In this document: piece by piece, positions 54,891 to 62,995 of the stretch
How the letters are laid out: each line of letters opens with the position of its first letter
Position numbering within the stretch: position 1 is the first letter of the stretch
DNA from: Acidimicrobilacustris europaeus
Lineage (GTDB): Bacteria; Actinomycetota; Acidimicrobiia; Acidimicrobiales; Acidimicrobilacustridaceae
Direction: 5' to 3'
DNA: 64,000 bases
Assembly: GCA_965194515.1 (NCBI GenBank)
Contig: OZ239146.1
Coordinates: 2,108,001 to 2,172,000 of the forward strand
Translations under genes and position numbers: made by a program
Notes under the pieces: generated by a model
Seen by the model: the letters and a program-made list of their open reading frames with translations, nothing else
Told to the model about the DNA's origin: nothing
Databases searched by the model: none

Positions 54891-55535
54891 GTGTGCAATG
54901 CTTCTTTCGTGTCTCGACTTCTTCCCGATGATCAGGTGAGTGAGGCCTATCGCCTCACTCGGCAGTCAGTGCTTGAACTCCTCACTCAGATTCCAGAGTC
55001 CTCCGCCACTGTTCGTGTTCCGGCATGTCCCGACTGGACGGTGCAGCAAACCGTTTCGCATTTCGTGGGCGTTCCTGAAGATCTCCTGGCCGGGCGGATG
55101 GAAGGCGTCGCGTCCGACGCGTGGACCAACGCACAGGTGCGACATCATGAAGGTGAATCGCTCGCCGAACTCGCAACTGCTCTCGAAGCAACGATCATTC
55201 CCTTCGACGCGATCTTGCCGGCCATCCCTCGCCCATCGAACTCGCAGTTGGTCATGGATGCAGTCACGCACGAGATCGATCTTCGTGAGGCACTTGGTCT
55301 GCCGTGTGTCGACTCGTCACCCTCGCTCACCGTTGCGAGGGCATGGCTCCTCGGCATGATCGAACGTCACGATTCGTTGCTTGGCGACCAACTTGAAGCC
55401 GCCTCCTGTTCCGACTTCATCCTCGTCCGCGCACTCACTGGACGGTTCTCGATCTCGGCAATGGACGCTCATGGCCTGCCCGGCGCTCAGATCGCTGCGG
55501 CCTTAGCCGGCACCCCACTCAAGCCACCGGCCTAG
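54891..55535 (+). CDS. Maleylpyruvate isomerase family mycothiol-dependent protein
   Basis: A 214-residue TIGR03083/MDMPI-type protein with a DinB-like helical bundle. The segment VPACPDWTVQQTVSHFVGVP holds the first His ligand, and DAVTHEIDLREALG carries the second His/Glu pair in the usual HE-x3-R/H form. The C-terminal domain is shorter than in the protein at 3656. Use of mycothiol is expected from the family only. GTG at 54891 is taken as start; GTG 54909 is an alternative. Divergent from homospermidine synthase. Confidence 0.8.
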   Translation: MCNASFVSRLLPDDQVSEAYRLTRQSVLELLTQIPESSATVRVPACPDWTVQQTVSHFVGVPEDLLAGRMEGVASDAWTNAQVRHHEGESLAELATALEATIIPFDAILPAIPRPSNSQLVMDAVTHEIDLREALGLPCVDSSPSLTVARAWLLGMIERHDSLLGDQLEAASCSDFILVRALTGRFSISAMDAHGLPGAQIAAALAGTPLKPPA

Positions 55536-55632
55536 CAAATAGTCCGAAATTCCCTTGTTGGGTGCTCGCAGGGTCTGCCATCCTCCGTGTCCCTTCACCC
55601 TCGATGCGCCCGCAACAGGGACAATCACGTAT

Positions 55633-55652
55633 TGGTATCAATCTGATACCAT
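55633..55652. promoter_or_regulatory. Palindromic operator over a -10 box
   Basis: TGGTATCA, three bases ATC, then TGATACCA form a perfect inverted repeat (55633-55651). TACCAT (55647-55652), a -10-like hexamer six bases before the antitoxin ATG, overlaps its right arm. A ribbon-helix-helix antitoxin binding here would block its own promoter. Confidence 0.75.
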
Positions 55653-55658
55653 TTAAAG

Positions 55659-55862
55659 ATGGCTATGACCCTTCGACTCACCGACGACGAACAACTTGCC
55701 CTCCAGGCGCAGGCCAAGAGCGACGGCATCTCCATGCAGGAAGCCGCCCGCCAGGCGATCCGCGAGTACGTCGTCCGCCGTTCGCACGAAACCGCCGTGT
55801 CCGACGCTGCCGACCGAATCATGAACGCCCACGCCGATGCACTTCGGCGTCTTGGTGAATAA
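55659..55862 (+). CDS. Ribbon-helix-helix antitoxin of a Doc-type module
   Basis: A 67-residue protein. The N-terminal strand and helices AMTLRLTDDEQLALQAQAKS and ISMQEAARQAIREYVV form a CopG/Arc-like ribbon-helix-helix DNA-binding domain; the C-terminal tail (VSDAADRIMNAHADALRRLG) would bind and neutralise the toxin. It is followed five bases later by the Doc toxin gene and preceded by a perfect palindrome, so autoregulation is expected. Confidence 0.87.
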   Translation: MAMTLRLTDDEQLALQAQAKSDGISMQEAARQAIREYVVRRSHETAVSDAADRIMNAHADALRRLGE

Positions 55863-55867
55863 GTCCG

Positions 55868-56245
55868 GTGACGGTTTTTCTCGACCTCGCCGACGTTCTT
55901 GCTCTCGCTTCCAGATTGCTCGGAGATCCACCGCCCATCCGAGATGTCGGACTTCTTGAGTCAGCTGTCGCTCGACCGCGCACCGTTGTCTTTGGAGTCG
56001 AGGCGTACGAGACCATTTGGACCAAGGCCGCCGCGCTCCTGCAGTCAATCGTGAATAACCACGCTCTCATCGATGGGAACAAGCGACTTGGCTGGCTCGC
56101 CACGGCAGTCTTTCTTGAACTGAACGACATGCCGATTTCACAGGCCTCAAACGATGACGTCTACGAATTTGTGCTCTCGGTCGCCAGCGGCTCGCCCGAT
56201 GTCGAGGAAATCGCCAAACGGCTTCAAAGCCTGATCAATCGCTGA
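55868..56245 (+). CDS. Fic/Doc family toxin (death-on-curing)
   Basis: A 125-residue Fic-fold protein of Doc length. The Fic motif is NHALIDGNKRLGW, with H65, D69, N71, K72 and R73 all present. Doc toxins phosphorylate the translation factor EF-Tu and stop growth; other Fic proteins add AMP. The start is GTG 55868, five bases after the antitoxin stop. Intact motif and spacing suggest a working module. Confidence 0.9.
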   Translation: MTVFLDLADVLALASRLLGDPPPIRDVGLLESAVARPRTVVFGVEAYETIWTKAAALLQSIVNNHALIDGNKRLGWLATAVFLELNDMPISQASNDDVYEFVLSVASGSPDVEEIAKRLQSLINR

Positions 56246-56419
56246 GGACCTCCTTTTAGCCACAGCAACCAGTTGCACGTGCTCGTTCATCCAACTTGTT
56301 GCAGTGCGACGAGAGGTAAGCAGCAGCTGGAACGTGAAACAACTACGTCGGAGCGAACCCAAACGACATCTTGCGTGTTGCTGGTGGCGTGGCGAACGAC
56401 CGAAAGCGCAACTGATTGC

Positions 56420-56758
56420 TCAGGCGAGAATCAACAGCGCTGCCATCATGCCTTCGATCAGGAGGCCAACGATGTTCTCCTTTGTACGCGATGAATCAAT
56501 GATGAATGACACTGCTCGCGCAATAAAAGCCCCGGCCCATGCCGCTCCGAGCACGAGCGCAGCATCACTGCTGGCGATCAAGATGACGGCGACACCTGCG
56601 CCAATGAAAAGCCCTCCGTAGGTTGCGCGTACTTCAGATTTTCCGAGCCGCCCTGGAATCTGAAGTCCGATTTTTTGGCTCACTTGCTTTGGCCAGATGA
56701 GTCCAAGACATCCAGCAACGATGGAGACGATCGCACCGACATAACCCATTGCATTCAT
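56420..56758 (-). CDS. Small four-helix membrane protein (DUF4345-like)
   Basis: A 112-residue hydrophobic protein with four predicted helices: MGYVGAIVSIVAGCLGLI, GGLFIGAGVAVILIAS, AALVLGAAWAGAFIARAV and the C-terminal IVGLLIEGMMAALLIL. The ATYGGLFIGAG and FIARAVSFIID segments resemble DUF4345-type proteins of unknown function. ATG 56758 begins the first helix; six more codons upstream are possible. It stands alone between the Doc module and the alkyl sulfatase. Confidence 0.7.
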   Translation of the reverse strand: MNAMGYVGAIVSIVAGCLGLIWPKQVSQKIGLQIPGRLGKSEVRATYGGLFIGAGVAVILIASSDAALVLGAAWAGAFIARAVSFIIDSSRTKENIVGLLIEGMMAALLILA

Positions 56759-56878
56759 AAACAGAGCCTTACACAAGCCTCAATACGTGCAAATGAATCG
56801 ACTACACCGAGGAAGGGGGCCCTTGGTATTCCACGCCTGAGCCTCCTGTGCGAGGATCGTCGCCTACGGGGAGGTCCT

Positions 56879-58150
56879 ATGGACGGTCAGGAAATGCTGG
56901 AGCGGTCTGCTCGCTGGATCACCGGCGAAGAACCACTTGCGATGAATGGGCTGTTCAGCGAAAACGCCGGCGGCGCTGCAGTCGTTGCCGATGGCGTCGT
57001 TCTTATTGAAGCGTTCAGCAATGTCGTTGCATTCGATACCGACGAAGGCATCGTCCTCTTCGACGTGTCGCACCATATGTCCGCACCGCAGGCGATCACC
57101 GAACTGCGAACCTGGTCCAACTCGCCAGTGCATACCGCCGTGTACACCCACGGGCATGTCGATCATGTCACGGGCGCGCAAGCATTCGACGCCGAAGCAG
57201 CAGCGCGCGGCGATCAACCCATTCGTTATGTCGGCCACGAAGCAATCCCCGAACGCTTCGATCGGTATCAACTAACGAATGGTTACAACGGTTGGATCAA
57301 CATGCGGCAGTTCCGTCTGCCCGAACCGGTGTGGCCCAGTGAATTCATTTATCCCGAACTCACCTACCGCACCTCAACGAACCTCACCGTCGGCGGATTG
57401 GAATTCGATCTTCGCCATGCTCGCGGCGAAACCGACGATCACACCTGGGCCTGGATTCCAGACAAGCGCGCCATCTGCGTCGGCGATTTGTTCATTTGGC
57501 AGTTCCCCAATGCCGGCAACCCGCAGAAAGTGCAACGTTTCGCTTGGGACTGGGCGGTGTCACTTCGAGCCATGGCAGCGATGCAACCGGAACTTCTGTT
57601 GCCCGCTCATGGTCCGGCCGTTGGCGGTGAAGACATGGTTACAGAAGTCCTACTCAAGACTGCCGAAGCACTTGAATCACTGCATGAGCAAACACTTGCA
57701 CTCATGAACTCTGGCGCGCGTCTTAACGATGTCATTCACACCGTAAAACTTCCGCATGAACTCGCAGACCTTCCCTACTTACGTCCGTCGTATGACGAAC
57801 CCGAGTTTGTTGTGCGCAACATCTGGCGTCTTTACGGCGGCTGGTATGACGGCAACCCTGCGAACCTCAAGCCCGCTGCTGATGTTGCGCTCGCATGCGA
57901 AACCGCTGCCCTTGCCGGCGGGGCAGATGTGCTCGCGGCGCGCGCCGAAGCGCTCGCGGCCGAAGGCGATCTGCGTCTTGCATCACACTTTGCCGAAATG
58001 GCAGTGATGGCCGAACCCGAATCAGCGCGATGCCATCAGGTGCGCGCTGCGGTGTACGACGCTCGACGAAAGTCCGAAGCGTCGTACATGGCACGCGGCA
58101 TCTACCGATCTGCAGCAATCGATTCAAAGGTCCAACTGAAGGACCTTTGA
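56879..58150 (+). CDS. Alkyl sulfatase-like MBL hydrolase (SdsA1-like, short form)
   Basis: A 423-residue metallo-beta-lactamase-fold hydrolase. The zinc motif is THGHVDHVTG (H91, H93, D95, H96), with later HARGETDDH and GDLFIW ligands and an alkyl-sulfatase dimerisation region (NLKPAADVALACETAALAGG). It would hydrolyse alkyl sulfates to alcohol and sulfate. Typical SdsA1/BDS1 enzymes are near 650 residues with a signal peptide and a C-terminal SCP2-like domain; both are missing here. The ATG at 56879 follows GGGGAGG. Confidence 0.85.
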   Translation: MDGQEMLERSARWITGEEPLAMNGLFSENAGGAAVVADGVVLIEAFSNVVAFDTDEGIVLFDVSHHMSAPQAITELRTWSNSPVHTAVYTHGHVDHVTGAQAFDAEAAARGDQPIRYVGHEAIPERFDRYQLTNGYNGWINMRQFRLPEPVWPSEFIYPELTYRTSTNLTVGGLEFDLRHARGETDDHTWAWIPDKRAICVGDLFIWQFPNAGNPQKVQRFAWDWAVSLRAMAAMQPELLLPAHGPAVGGEDMVTEVLLKTAEALESLHEQTLALMNSGARLNDVIHTVKLPHELADLPYLRPSYDEPEFVVRNIWRLYGGWYDGNPANLKPAADVALACETAALAGGADVLAARAEALAAEGDLRLASHFAEMAVMAEPESARCHQVRAAVYDARRKSEASYMARGIYRSAAIDSKVQLKDL

Positions 58151-58160
58151 ATCGACGCGA

Positions 58161-59927
58161 CTAGTTCGCTTTTGTAACGACAACACCAGTGAGTTCGCCA
58201 GCATCACGCCAAGCAATGAGGTGATCGGCGTACTCCTCGACGCTGCCCATAAACGATGCACCACGTGCACCCTTCATGTCGCCGGCTGACTGTTCCCGAT
58301 TGAGATAGCCAGGAGTGCACGACGCGTTGTACATGCCGACACCCATGACTTTGCTCATGAGAACGTTGAACCAATCTTCCTCAGCGTCAGCCGAAGGCTC
58401 AATCTGAGTGATGCCGTCATCGAGACACATACGGATGATGTGGGCGCAATGCTTCGATGTTTCGGTGAGGTAGTGCACAAAGTTGGTGCCGAAGCCACCC
58501 TGCACCGTGCTGATCATCAGCAAGTTGGGGAAGTCGCGGGTCATCACGCCATGGAGACTGTGCGGACCCTCGCCCCACGACTCGGTCATCGAAACGCCGC
58601 CGCGACCCTTGGGATCAAAACCAAGGCGGTCGTAGGTTGCAGCAACATCGAAACCTGATGCGTAGATCAAAAGATCGACGGGGTACTCGACACCATCGAC
58701 GACGGGGCCGTTCTCAGTGATTCGTTCAACGCCCTTGCCATTGGTGTCGATGAGATGCACATTTGGCCGGTTAAACGCGGGCAGGTACTCGTCGTGGAAG
58801 CACGGACGCTTGCAACGAACGCCATACCAAGGCTTGAGCTTTTCTGCAGTTTCCGGATCGTCAACTGATTCACCGATTCGCGCACGAACGGCTTCCATGA
58901 TTTCGAAGTCAATTCGTTCAAGCTCTGCTGCTTCAGCGGGATCTTCGGTGTACTTGGTGGTGTCGGTCCACATCACGTTGGTCCACTCGTCGCCAACCAT
59001 GTTCTCTTCAGGCTGCTGGCCACACACTGCTCGAGTGAAGTTCTTGATGCGCTCGCCTTGCCAACCTGGCTTCAAGCTCTTGAACCAATTCTCGTCGGTC
59101 GGTGCCTGTCCGCGATATCCAACGAATGCTGGCGTGCGCTGGAACACAAAGAGTTCCTCGGCTGCTTCAGCAAGTCGGGGAACAACCTGCACTGCAGTTG
59201 CGCCTGTTCCGATGATGCCGACGCGCTTGCCCTTGAGTTTGTCCATGAACTCTGACGGGCTGCCGCCGGTGAACTCGTAATCCCAGCGACTCGTGTGGAA
59301 CGACTTTCCCTTGTAGTTCTCGATTCCAGGAATACCGGGGAGCTTTGCTTTGTGCAGAACGCCGCCGGCAACAACGATGAATTTTGTTGAAAGAACATCG
59401 TCACGCGTTGTGGTGACGGTCCAGCGCTCGGTCTTTTCATTCCAAACCATGTCCTTGATTTCAGTTTGGAAAAGCGCGTTCTCGTACATGTTGAAGCGGC
59501 GACCAAGTTCCTGACAGTACGCAAAAATCTCAGGCGCAAGCGCGTAACGGTTGGTCGGCATGAAACCGGTTTCTTCAAGCATCGGCAAGTACACGTAAGA
59601 CTCAACGTCACACATCGCGCCCGGGTAACGATTCCAGTACCAGGTGCCGCCGAAGTCGCCGCCCTTTTCGATGATGCGGAAGTTGTCAACGCCGAGCTTG
59701 CGAAGATTCGCTGCTTCAAGCATTCCGCCGAAACCGCCGCCAACAATGACGGCGTCAACGTCGGCAATCTCCGGCTCACGTGTGAAGCCCGGTTCGACAT
59801 AAGGATCGCGATTGAATTCTTCGTACATGCCAGCAAGCGCTGAGTACTGAGCAGTGCCGTCAGACCGGAGTCGCTTCTCGCGTTCAGCGGCGTACTTTTG
59901 ACGGGCCTCTTCGATGCTCGGTGACAT
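58161..59927 (-). CDS. Baeyer-Villiger monooxygenase (cyclohexanone monooxygenase-like)
   Basis: A 588-residue type I BVMO paralogous to the gene at 33335. FAD motif IVGGGFGGM (~77), GGTWYWNRYPGAMCD (~108), fingerprint YKGKSFHTSRWD (Tyr replaces the first Phe) and NADPH motif IGTGATAVQ are all present. The N-terminal SIEEARQKYAAEREKRLRSD helix matches that of the paralogue. The ATG at 59927 has GAGGAAC nine bases upstream. It converges on the alkyl sulfatase gene ten bases away. Ketone substrate unknown. Confidence 0.93.
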   Translation of the reverse strand: MSPSIEEARQKYAAEREKRLRSDGTAQYSALAGMYEEFNRDPYVEPGFTREPEIADVDAVIVGGGFGGMLEAANLRKLGVDNFRIIEKGGDFGGTWYWNRYPGAMCDVESYVYLPMLEETGFMPTNRYALAPEIFAYCQELGRRFNMYENALFQTEIKDMVWNEKTERWTVTTTRDDVLSTKFIVVAGGVLHKAKLPGIPGIENYKGKSFHTSRWDYEFTGGSPSEFMDKLKGKRVGIIGTGATAVQVVPRLAEAAEELFVFQRTPAFVGYRGQAPTDENWFKSLKPGWQGERIKNFTRAVCGQQPEENMVGDEWTNVMWTDTTKYTEDPAEAAELERIDFEIMEAVRARIGESVDDPETAEKLKPWYGVRCKRPCFHDEYLPAFNRPNVHLIDTNGKGVERITENGPVVDGVEYPVDLLIYASGFDVAATYDRLGFDPKGRGGVSMTESWGEGPHSLHGVMTRDFPNLLMISTVQGGFGTNFVHYLTETSKHCAHIIRMCLDDGITQIEPSADAEEDWFNVLMSKVMGVGMYNASCTPGYLNREQSAGDMKGARGASFMGSVEEYADHLIAWRDAGELTGVVVTKAN

Positions 59928-60057
59928 GGCAGATGTTCCTCGGTGGTGACTGGGGCTCACTGGCCCGGCTGCGTAGTGGACAACAGTATGCGACCCACGC
60001 TGGCATCAATCCACGGGACGGGGCCACATGATTCTGGTCGTCTCCCACATGGGCGAA

Positions 60058-60456
60058 TCAGCCCTGGAGCACCACCTTGATTGCTGCGGTGCCGGCCGTG
60101 GCAGACCCAGATTGCTTGGCAGTTTTCTTGTCGCTTCGCTCGATCAGGAGGCGATACATGATCCGATACTTCGCCCGTACCGCTTCGCGCACCCTCGCCA
60201 CTGCGTCAGGATCCAAGACTTCGGCCGTCCCAGCAAACGCCACCGAACCCCGCTTTGGCCGACCCCGAACGTTGCTCGCCTGAATCGTCACGGTGGGGTT
60301 CTTCAGGATGCGCTTGATTTTCCACGAATCGGGGTCAGTCGTGAAGGCGTAGCCGTCTTCAAATGGAACCACCCATACGGCAGTTGAAACCGGCGTTCCA
60401 TTCTTTCGATATGAAACAAAGGCGATGTACCGGGCCGCATCCAGTTCAGCTGTCAT
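60058..60456 (-). CDS. PPOX class F420-dependent oxidoreductase
   Basis: A 132-residue split-barrel flavin/deazaflavin protein. ARYIAFVSYRKNGTPVSTAVW, the DPDSWKIKRILKNPTVTIQA segment and RGRPKRGSVAFAGTAEVLD match the PPOX class F420-dependent family (Rv2061-like). It would reduce a small molecule with F420H2. The ATG at 60456 was chosen because the first beta strand follows; CATACT lies seven bases upstream. It is divergent from another predicted F420 enzyme at 60540. Confidence 0.85.
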   Translation of the reverse strand: MTAELDAARYIAFVSYRKNGTPVSTAVWVVPFEDGYAFTTDPDSWKIKRILKNPTVTIQASNVRGRPKRGSVAFAGTAEVLDPDAVARVREAVRAKYRIMYRLLIERSDKKTAKQSGSATAGTAAIKVVLQG

Positions 60457-60539
60457 AACGAGAAGTATGCCGCCGATGCTTGGAGAAATCCTTTGTTCGC
60501 GCATCTTGTCGATCCAAAGAAACAGATACCGTTCGCACC

Positions 60540-60956
60540 ATGACTGACGCACTGAACGATTTCAACCAGCAGATCATGGACGAGTTCCGTGCCAATGCCG
60601 GCAAGGTTGGCGGACACTTCGAAGGCCGGCCGATGACGATCGTTCACCACACTGGCGCCAAGAGCGGCATAGTTCGCCATGCACCTCTCGTGTACCTGCC
60701 CAACGGTGACGACGTCGTGATCTTTGCGTCAAAGGGTGGCCAGCCAACCAACCCCGACTGGTACCACAATCTCATCGCCAATCCCGACACGGTGATCGAG
60801 CTCGGCGAGGACATTGTTCCGGTTCATGTTCGTGAAGCAACCGGTGCTGAACGCGACGAACTGTTTGATCGTCAGAAGACGGCGAGCCCTGTGTTTGCAG
60901 AGTACGAAGCGGCAACCACTCGCGTCATTCCCGTGTTGGTACTCGAGCGTCGCTAG
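60540..60956 (+). CDS. Nitroreductase family deazaflavin-dependent oxidoreductase (Ddn-like)
   Basis: A 138-residue protein of the Ddn/DUF385 family. It has the opening LNDFNQQIMDEFRANAGKVG, the HHTGAKSGIVRHAPLVYL core that binds the F420 phosphate, and NPDWYHNLIANPD. Members reduce quinones or nitro compounds with F420H2. ATG 60540 has TACCGT exactly seven bases upstream and no Shine-Dalgarno. It shares an 83-base divergent region with the PPOX gene. Confidence 0.9.
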   Translation: MTDALNDFNQQIMDEFRANAGKVGGHFEGRPMTIVHHTGAKSGIVRHAPLVYLPNGDDVVIFASKGGQPTNPDWYHNLIANPDTVIELGEDIVPVHVREATGAERDELFDRQKTASPVFAEYEAATTRVIPVLVLERR

Positions 60957-60990
60957 GTTGACGAACCGCTTGTGGTGCGTTGCGGTCTTG

Positions 60991-61266
60991 TTAACGAGGT
61001 CGGTAGACATCGGATCGATGTTCGATACGAAGCACGGAGACAGTCCGATCTTCGTCATTAATTTCGTAGATGACTCGGTAGGCGCCACGTCGAGCCGACC
61101 AAAGCCCCGCTAGTTCACGCTGCAACTGATGCCCGACCTGGTGAGGGTTCTCGCACAAAGGTCCCAGTAGAAACTCGACGACGGCTGCAGCGATTCGTTC
61201 AGGGAGTCGCGCAAGTTGTCGTTCAGCCGACGCGGCAATGCGCAGATTCCAACCTTCGTCGGTCAC
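60991..61266 (-). CDS. RelE/ParE family toxin
   Basis: A 91-residue RelE-fold protein: NLRIAASAERQLARLPERI opens the helical hairpin and LWSARRGAYRVIYEINDEDRTV is the beta-sheet core with basic catalytic-type residues. RelE toxins cleave mRNA in the ribosomal A site. The GTG start overlaps the antitoxin stop by four bases (GTGA), as in coupled toxin-antitoxin pairs. Confidence 0.9.
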   Translation of the reverse strand: MTDEGWNLRIAASAERQLARLPERIAAAVVEFLLGPLCENPHQVGHQLQRELAGLWSARRGAYRVIYEINDEDRTVSVLRIEHRSDVYRPR

Positions 61267-61535
61267 TCGCTCAGATACTTGGCGCGCAACTCATCGGCAG
61301 AGACGCTCCGGCCAGCCCTGACTTCAAGTCGAGCGTGTTCAATTTCGGCCATCGCTGTCGGATCTGACAGGAGTTCAAGCGTGTCCTCGAGTGTGGCGAG
61401 TTCCTCGGCGCTCATCAGCACCGCTGCTGGACGCCCATTGCGCGTGACCGTGATCCGTTCGTGCTGTTGCTCCACTCGATCCACCATTTCCGAAAACTTG
61501 GCTTTGACTTCGGCGAGGGGAAGAACGTCTGACAT
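61263..61535 (-). CDS. Phd/YefM family antitoxin
   Basis: A 90-residue antitoxin with the Phd/YefM DNA-binding domain (LPLAEVKAKFSEMVDRVEQQ, RITVTRNGRPAAVLMSAEE) and a toxin-binding tail. It precedes and overlaps the RelE gene. The ATG at 61535 has a TAGAAT box seven bases upstream and no Shine-Dalgarno, so the module is probably expressed from a leaderless, self-repressed promoter. Twenty-four further codons upstream are not needed. Confidence 0.88.
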   Translation of the reverse strand: MSDVLPLAEVKAKFSEMVDRVEQQHERITVTRNGRPAAVLMSAEELATLEDTLELLSDPTAMAEIEHARLEVRAGRSVSADELRAKYLSE

Positions 61536-61639
61536 GACCAGAATTCTAGTCAGAGAAAGCCCAGTCGCAACCCGTCCTGCGTACGATTCAACGAGCGGCC
61601 GCTTCATGGCCAGAGTCCGATTGCCCGATCACGCGGGAC

Positions 61640-62089
61640 TTAGGACTCCAAGTCGTATCGGTACACGTTCGTGTCGCGGGCGACGAAGCCGATGCGTTGA
61701 TACAAGCGGTTCGCAGCTTCGCGACTGGGGCGAGACGTGAGATCAACTGTTTTCGCCCCGAGTTCACGCGCACGATCGAGCGCTGCACGATTCAACAACT
61801 CGCCCACCCCGTGACCACGCGCTTCTTCGTCGACAACAACGTCTTCGATCCAGGCCCGCACGCCAGTCGGGATGCGGAACCACGCCAACGTGAGGCTTCC
61901 GAGGATCCGATCGTCGGCCTCACGGTCGACCGCAATCAACAACACGCTGGCTTCTGACTCACAGATCGCCGCCAGCTCGGTCTCAGTCGGAGCCGGATTT
62001 GATGAAGACAATTGGGGAATCAGGCGCTCAAATGCAGCCACCAATTCCGGGGTGACTTCTACGGCCTCAATGATCTGCACGTTCGCCAT
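61640..62089 (-). CDS. GNAT family N-acetyltransferase
   Basis: A 149-residue acetyltransferase. The acetyl-CoA motif A is VVDEEARGHGVGELL with the R/QxxGxG/A form, and motif B is SREAANRLYQRIGF. The acceptor substrate is unknown. The ATG at 62089 has TACGCT six bases upstream. It is divergent from the PAC2 gene, with only 33 bases between the two start codons. Confidence 0.9.
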   Translation of the reverse strand: MANVQIIEAVEVTPELVAAFERLIPQLSSSNPAPTETELAAICESEASVLLIAVDREADDRILGSLTLAWFRIPTGVRAWIEDVVVDEEARGHGVGELLNRAALDRARELGAKTVDLTSRPSREAANRLYQRIGFVARDTNVYRYDLES

Positions 62090-62095
62090 CGGACC

Positions 62096-62115
62096 AGCGT
62101 AGACACCGGTACCCT
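62096..62115. promoter_or_regulatory. Divergent pair of -10 boxes for leaderless genes
   Basis: TACGCT on the minus strand (62101-62096) lies six bases before the GNAT ATG, and TACCCT on the plus strand (62110-62115) lies seven bases before the PAC2 ATG. The two promoters overlap, each -35 region falling in or beyond the other gene's start, so they may compete. Confidence 0.55.
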
Positions 62116-62122
62116 TCTGCGA

Positions 62123-62992
62123 ATGCCGGAGACCTCAGGCCACTCGCTTCCCCACCTTCGCTGGACGCAGCCCGCCGATGTCACGGGCCCTGTTCTCCTC
62201 GTTGCCTTCGGCGGCTGGAACGATGCGGGCGACTCGGCAACCACGGCAATTGAGTACTTGGCTGAGCAATGGGGGGCGACCACGTTCGCCGACATTGACC
62301 CCGAGGTCTTCTACGACTTCACCGTCACTCGTCCCGAGGTTCGTGTCGATTTCGATGGGATTCGCCGCATCGATTGGCCGAAGAACGAATTCCGGTCGGC
62401 GCACGCGACTCCTCACAATGTCGATGTCATTTTGCTCTCAGGCACCGAACCTCAGTTGAAGTGGCGCACATTCTGCGAGCACGTCATCGGCGTCGCTGTT
62501 GCCACGAACGCTCGCATGGTCGTCACGTTTGGTGCACTACTCGCTGAAGTGCCGCATTCACGACCGGTGTCAGTCTTCGGCGCGACCTACGACGAAGCGA
62601 GCACCGAAGCGCTTGATCTCCTCCCATCGCGTTACGAAGGACCAACCGGCATCACCGGCGTATTGCACAACGCGTGTAGCGAAGCCGGTATTCGTTCTGC
62701 CGCGTTGTGGGCAGCAGTTCCTACCTATGTGCCGTCCTCGCCATCACCAAAAGCGGCGCTTGCGCTCATCGATCGCGCCGCCCGACTGCTTGAAGTCACC
62801 ATCGATACAACGGAACTGAAGTTCGCAACCGATGCCTATGAACACCAGGTGTCAATGCTTGTTGCCGAGGATGACGAAACCACCGAGTACGTCGCGCATC
62901 TCGAACAACGCTACGACGAGGAACCCGACCGATTCACCGACAGCGAAAGTCTTGTCGATGAGGTCGAGCGTTTCCTTCGCGATCAGGACTAA
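62123..62992 (+). CDS. PAC2 family protein
   Basis: A 289-residue protein with the PAC2 fold: GPVLLVAFGGWNDAGDSATTAIEYL opens it, VDVILLSGTEPQLKWRTFCE and TFGALLAEVPHSRP follow, and a C-terminal helical part ends in EVERFLRDQD. PAC2 proteins relate to proteasome assembly chaperones and occur in Actinobacteria, where their role is not settled. ATG 62123 has TACCCT exactly seven bases upstream; the longer frame runs across the divergent GNAT promoter and was rejected. Convergent with the NUDIX gene. Confidence 0.88.
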   Translation: MPETSGHSLPHLRWTQPADVTGPVLLVAFGGWNDAGDSATTAIEYLAEQWGATTFADIDPEVFYDFTVTRPEVRVDFDGIRRIDWPKNEFRSAHATPHNVDVILLSGTEPQLKWRTFCEHVIGVAVATNARMVVTFGALLAEVPHSRPVSVFGATYDEASTEALDLLPSRYEGPTGITGVLHNACSEAGIRSAALWAAVPTYVPSSPSPKAALALIDRAARLLEVTIDTTELKFATDAYEHQVSMLVAEDDETTEYVAHLEQRYDEEPDRFTDSESLVDEVERFLRDQD

Positions 62993-62995
62993 GCG

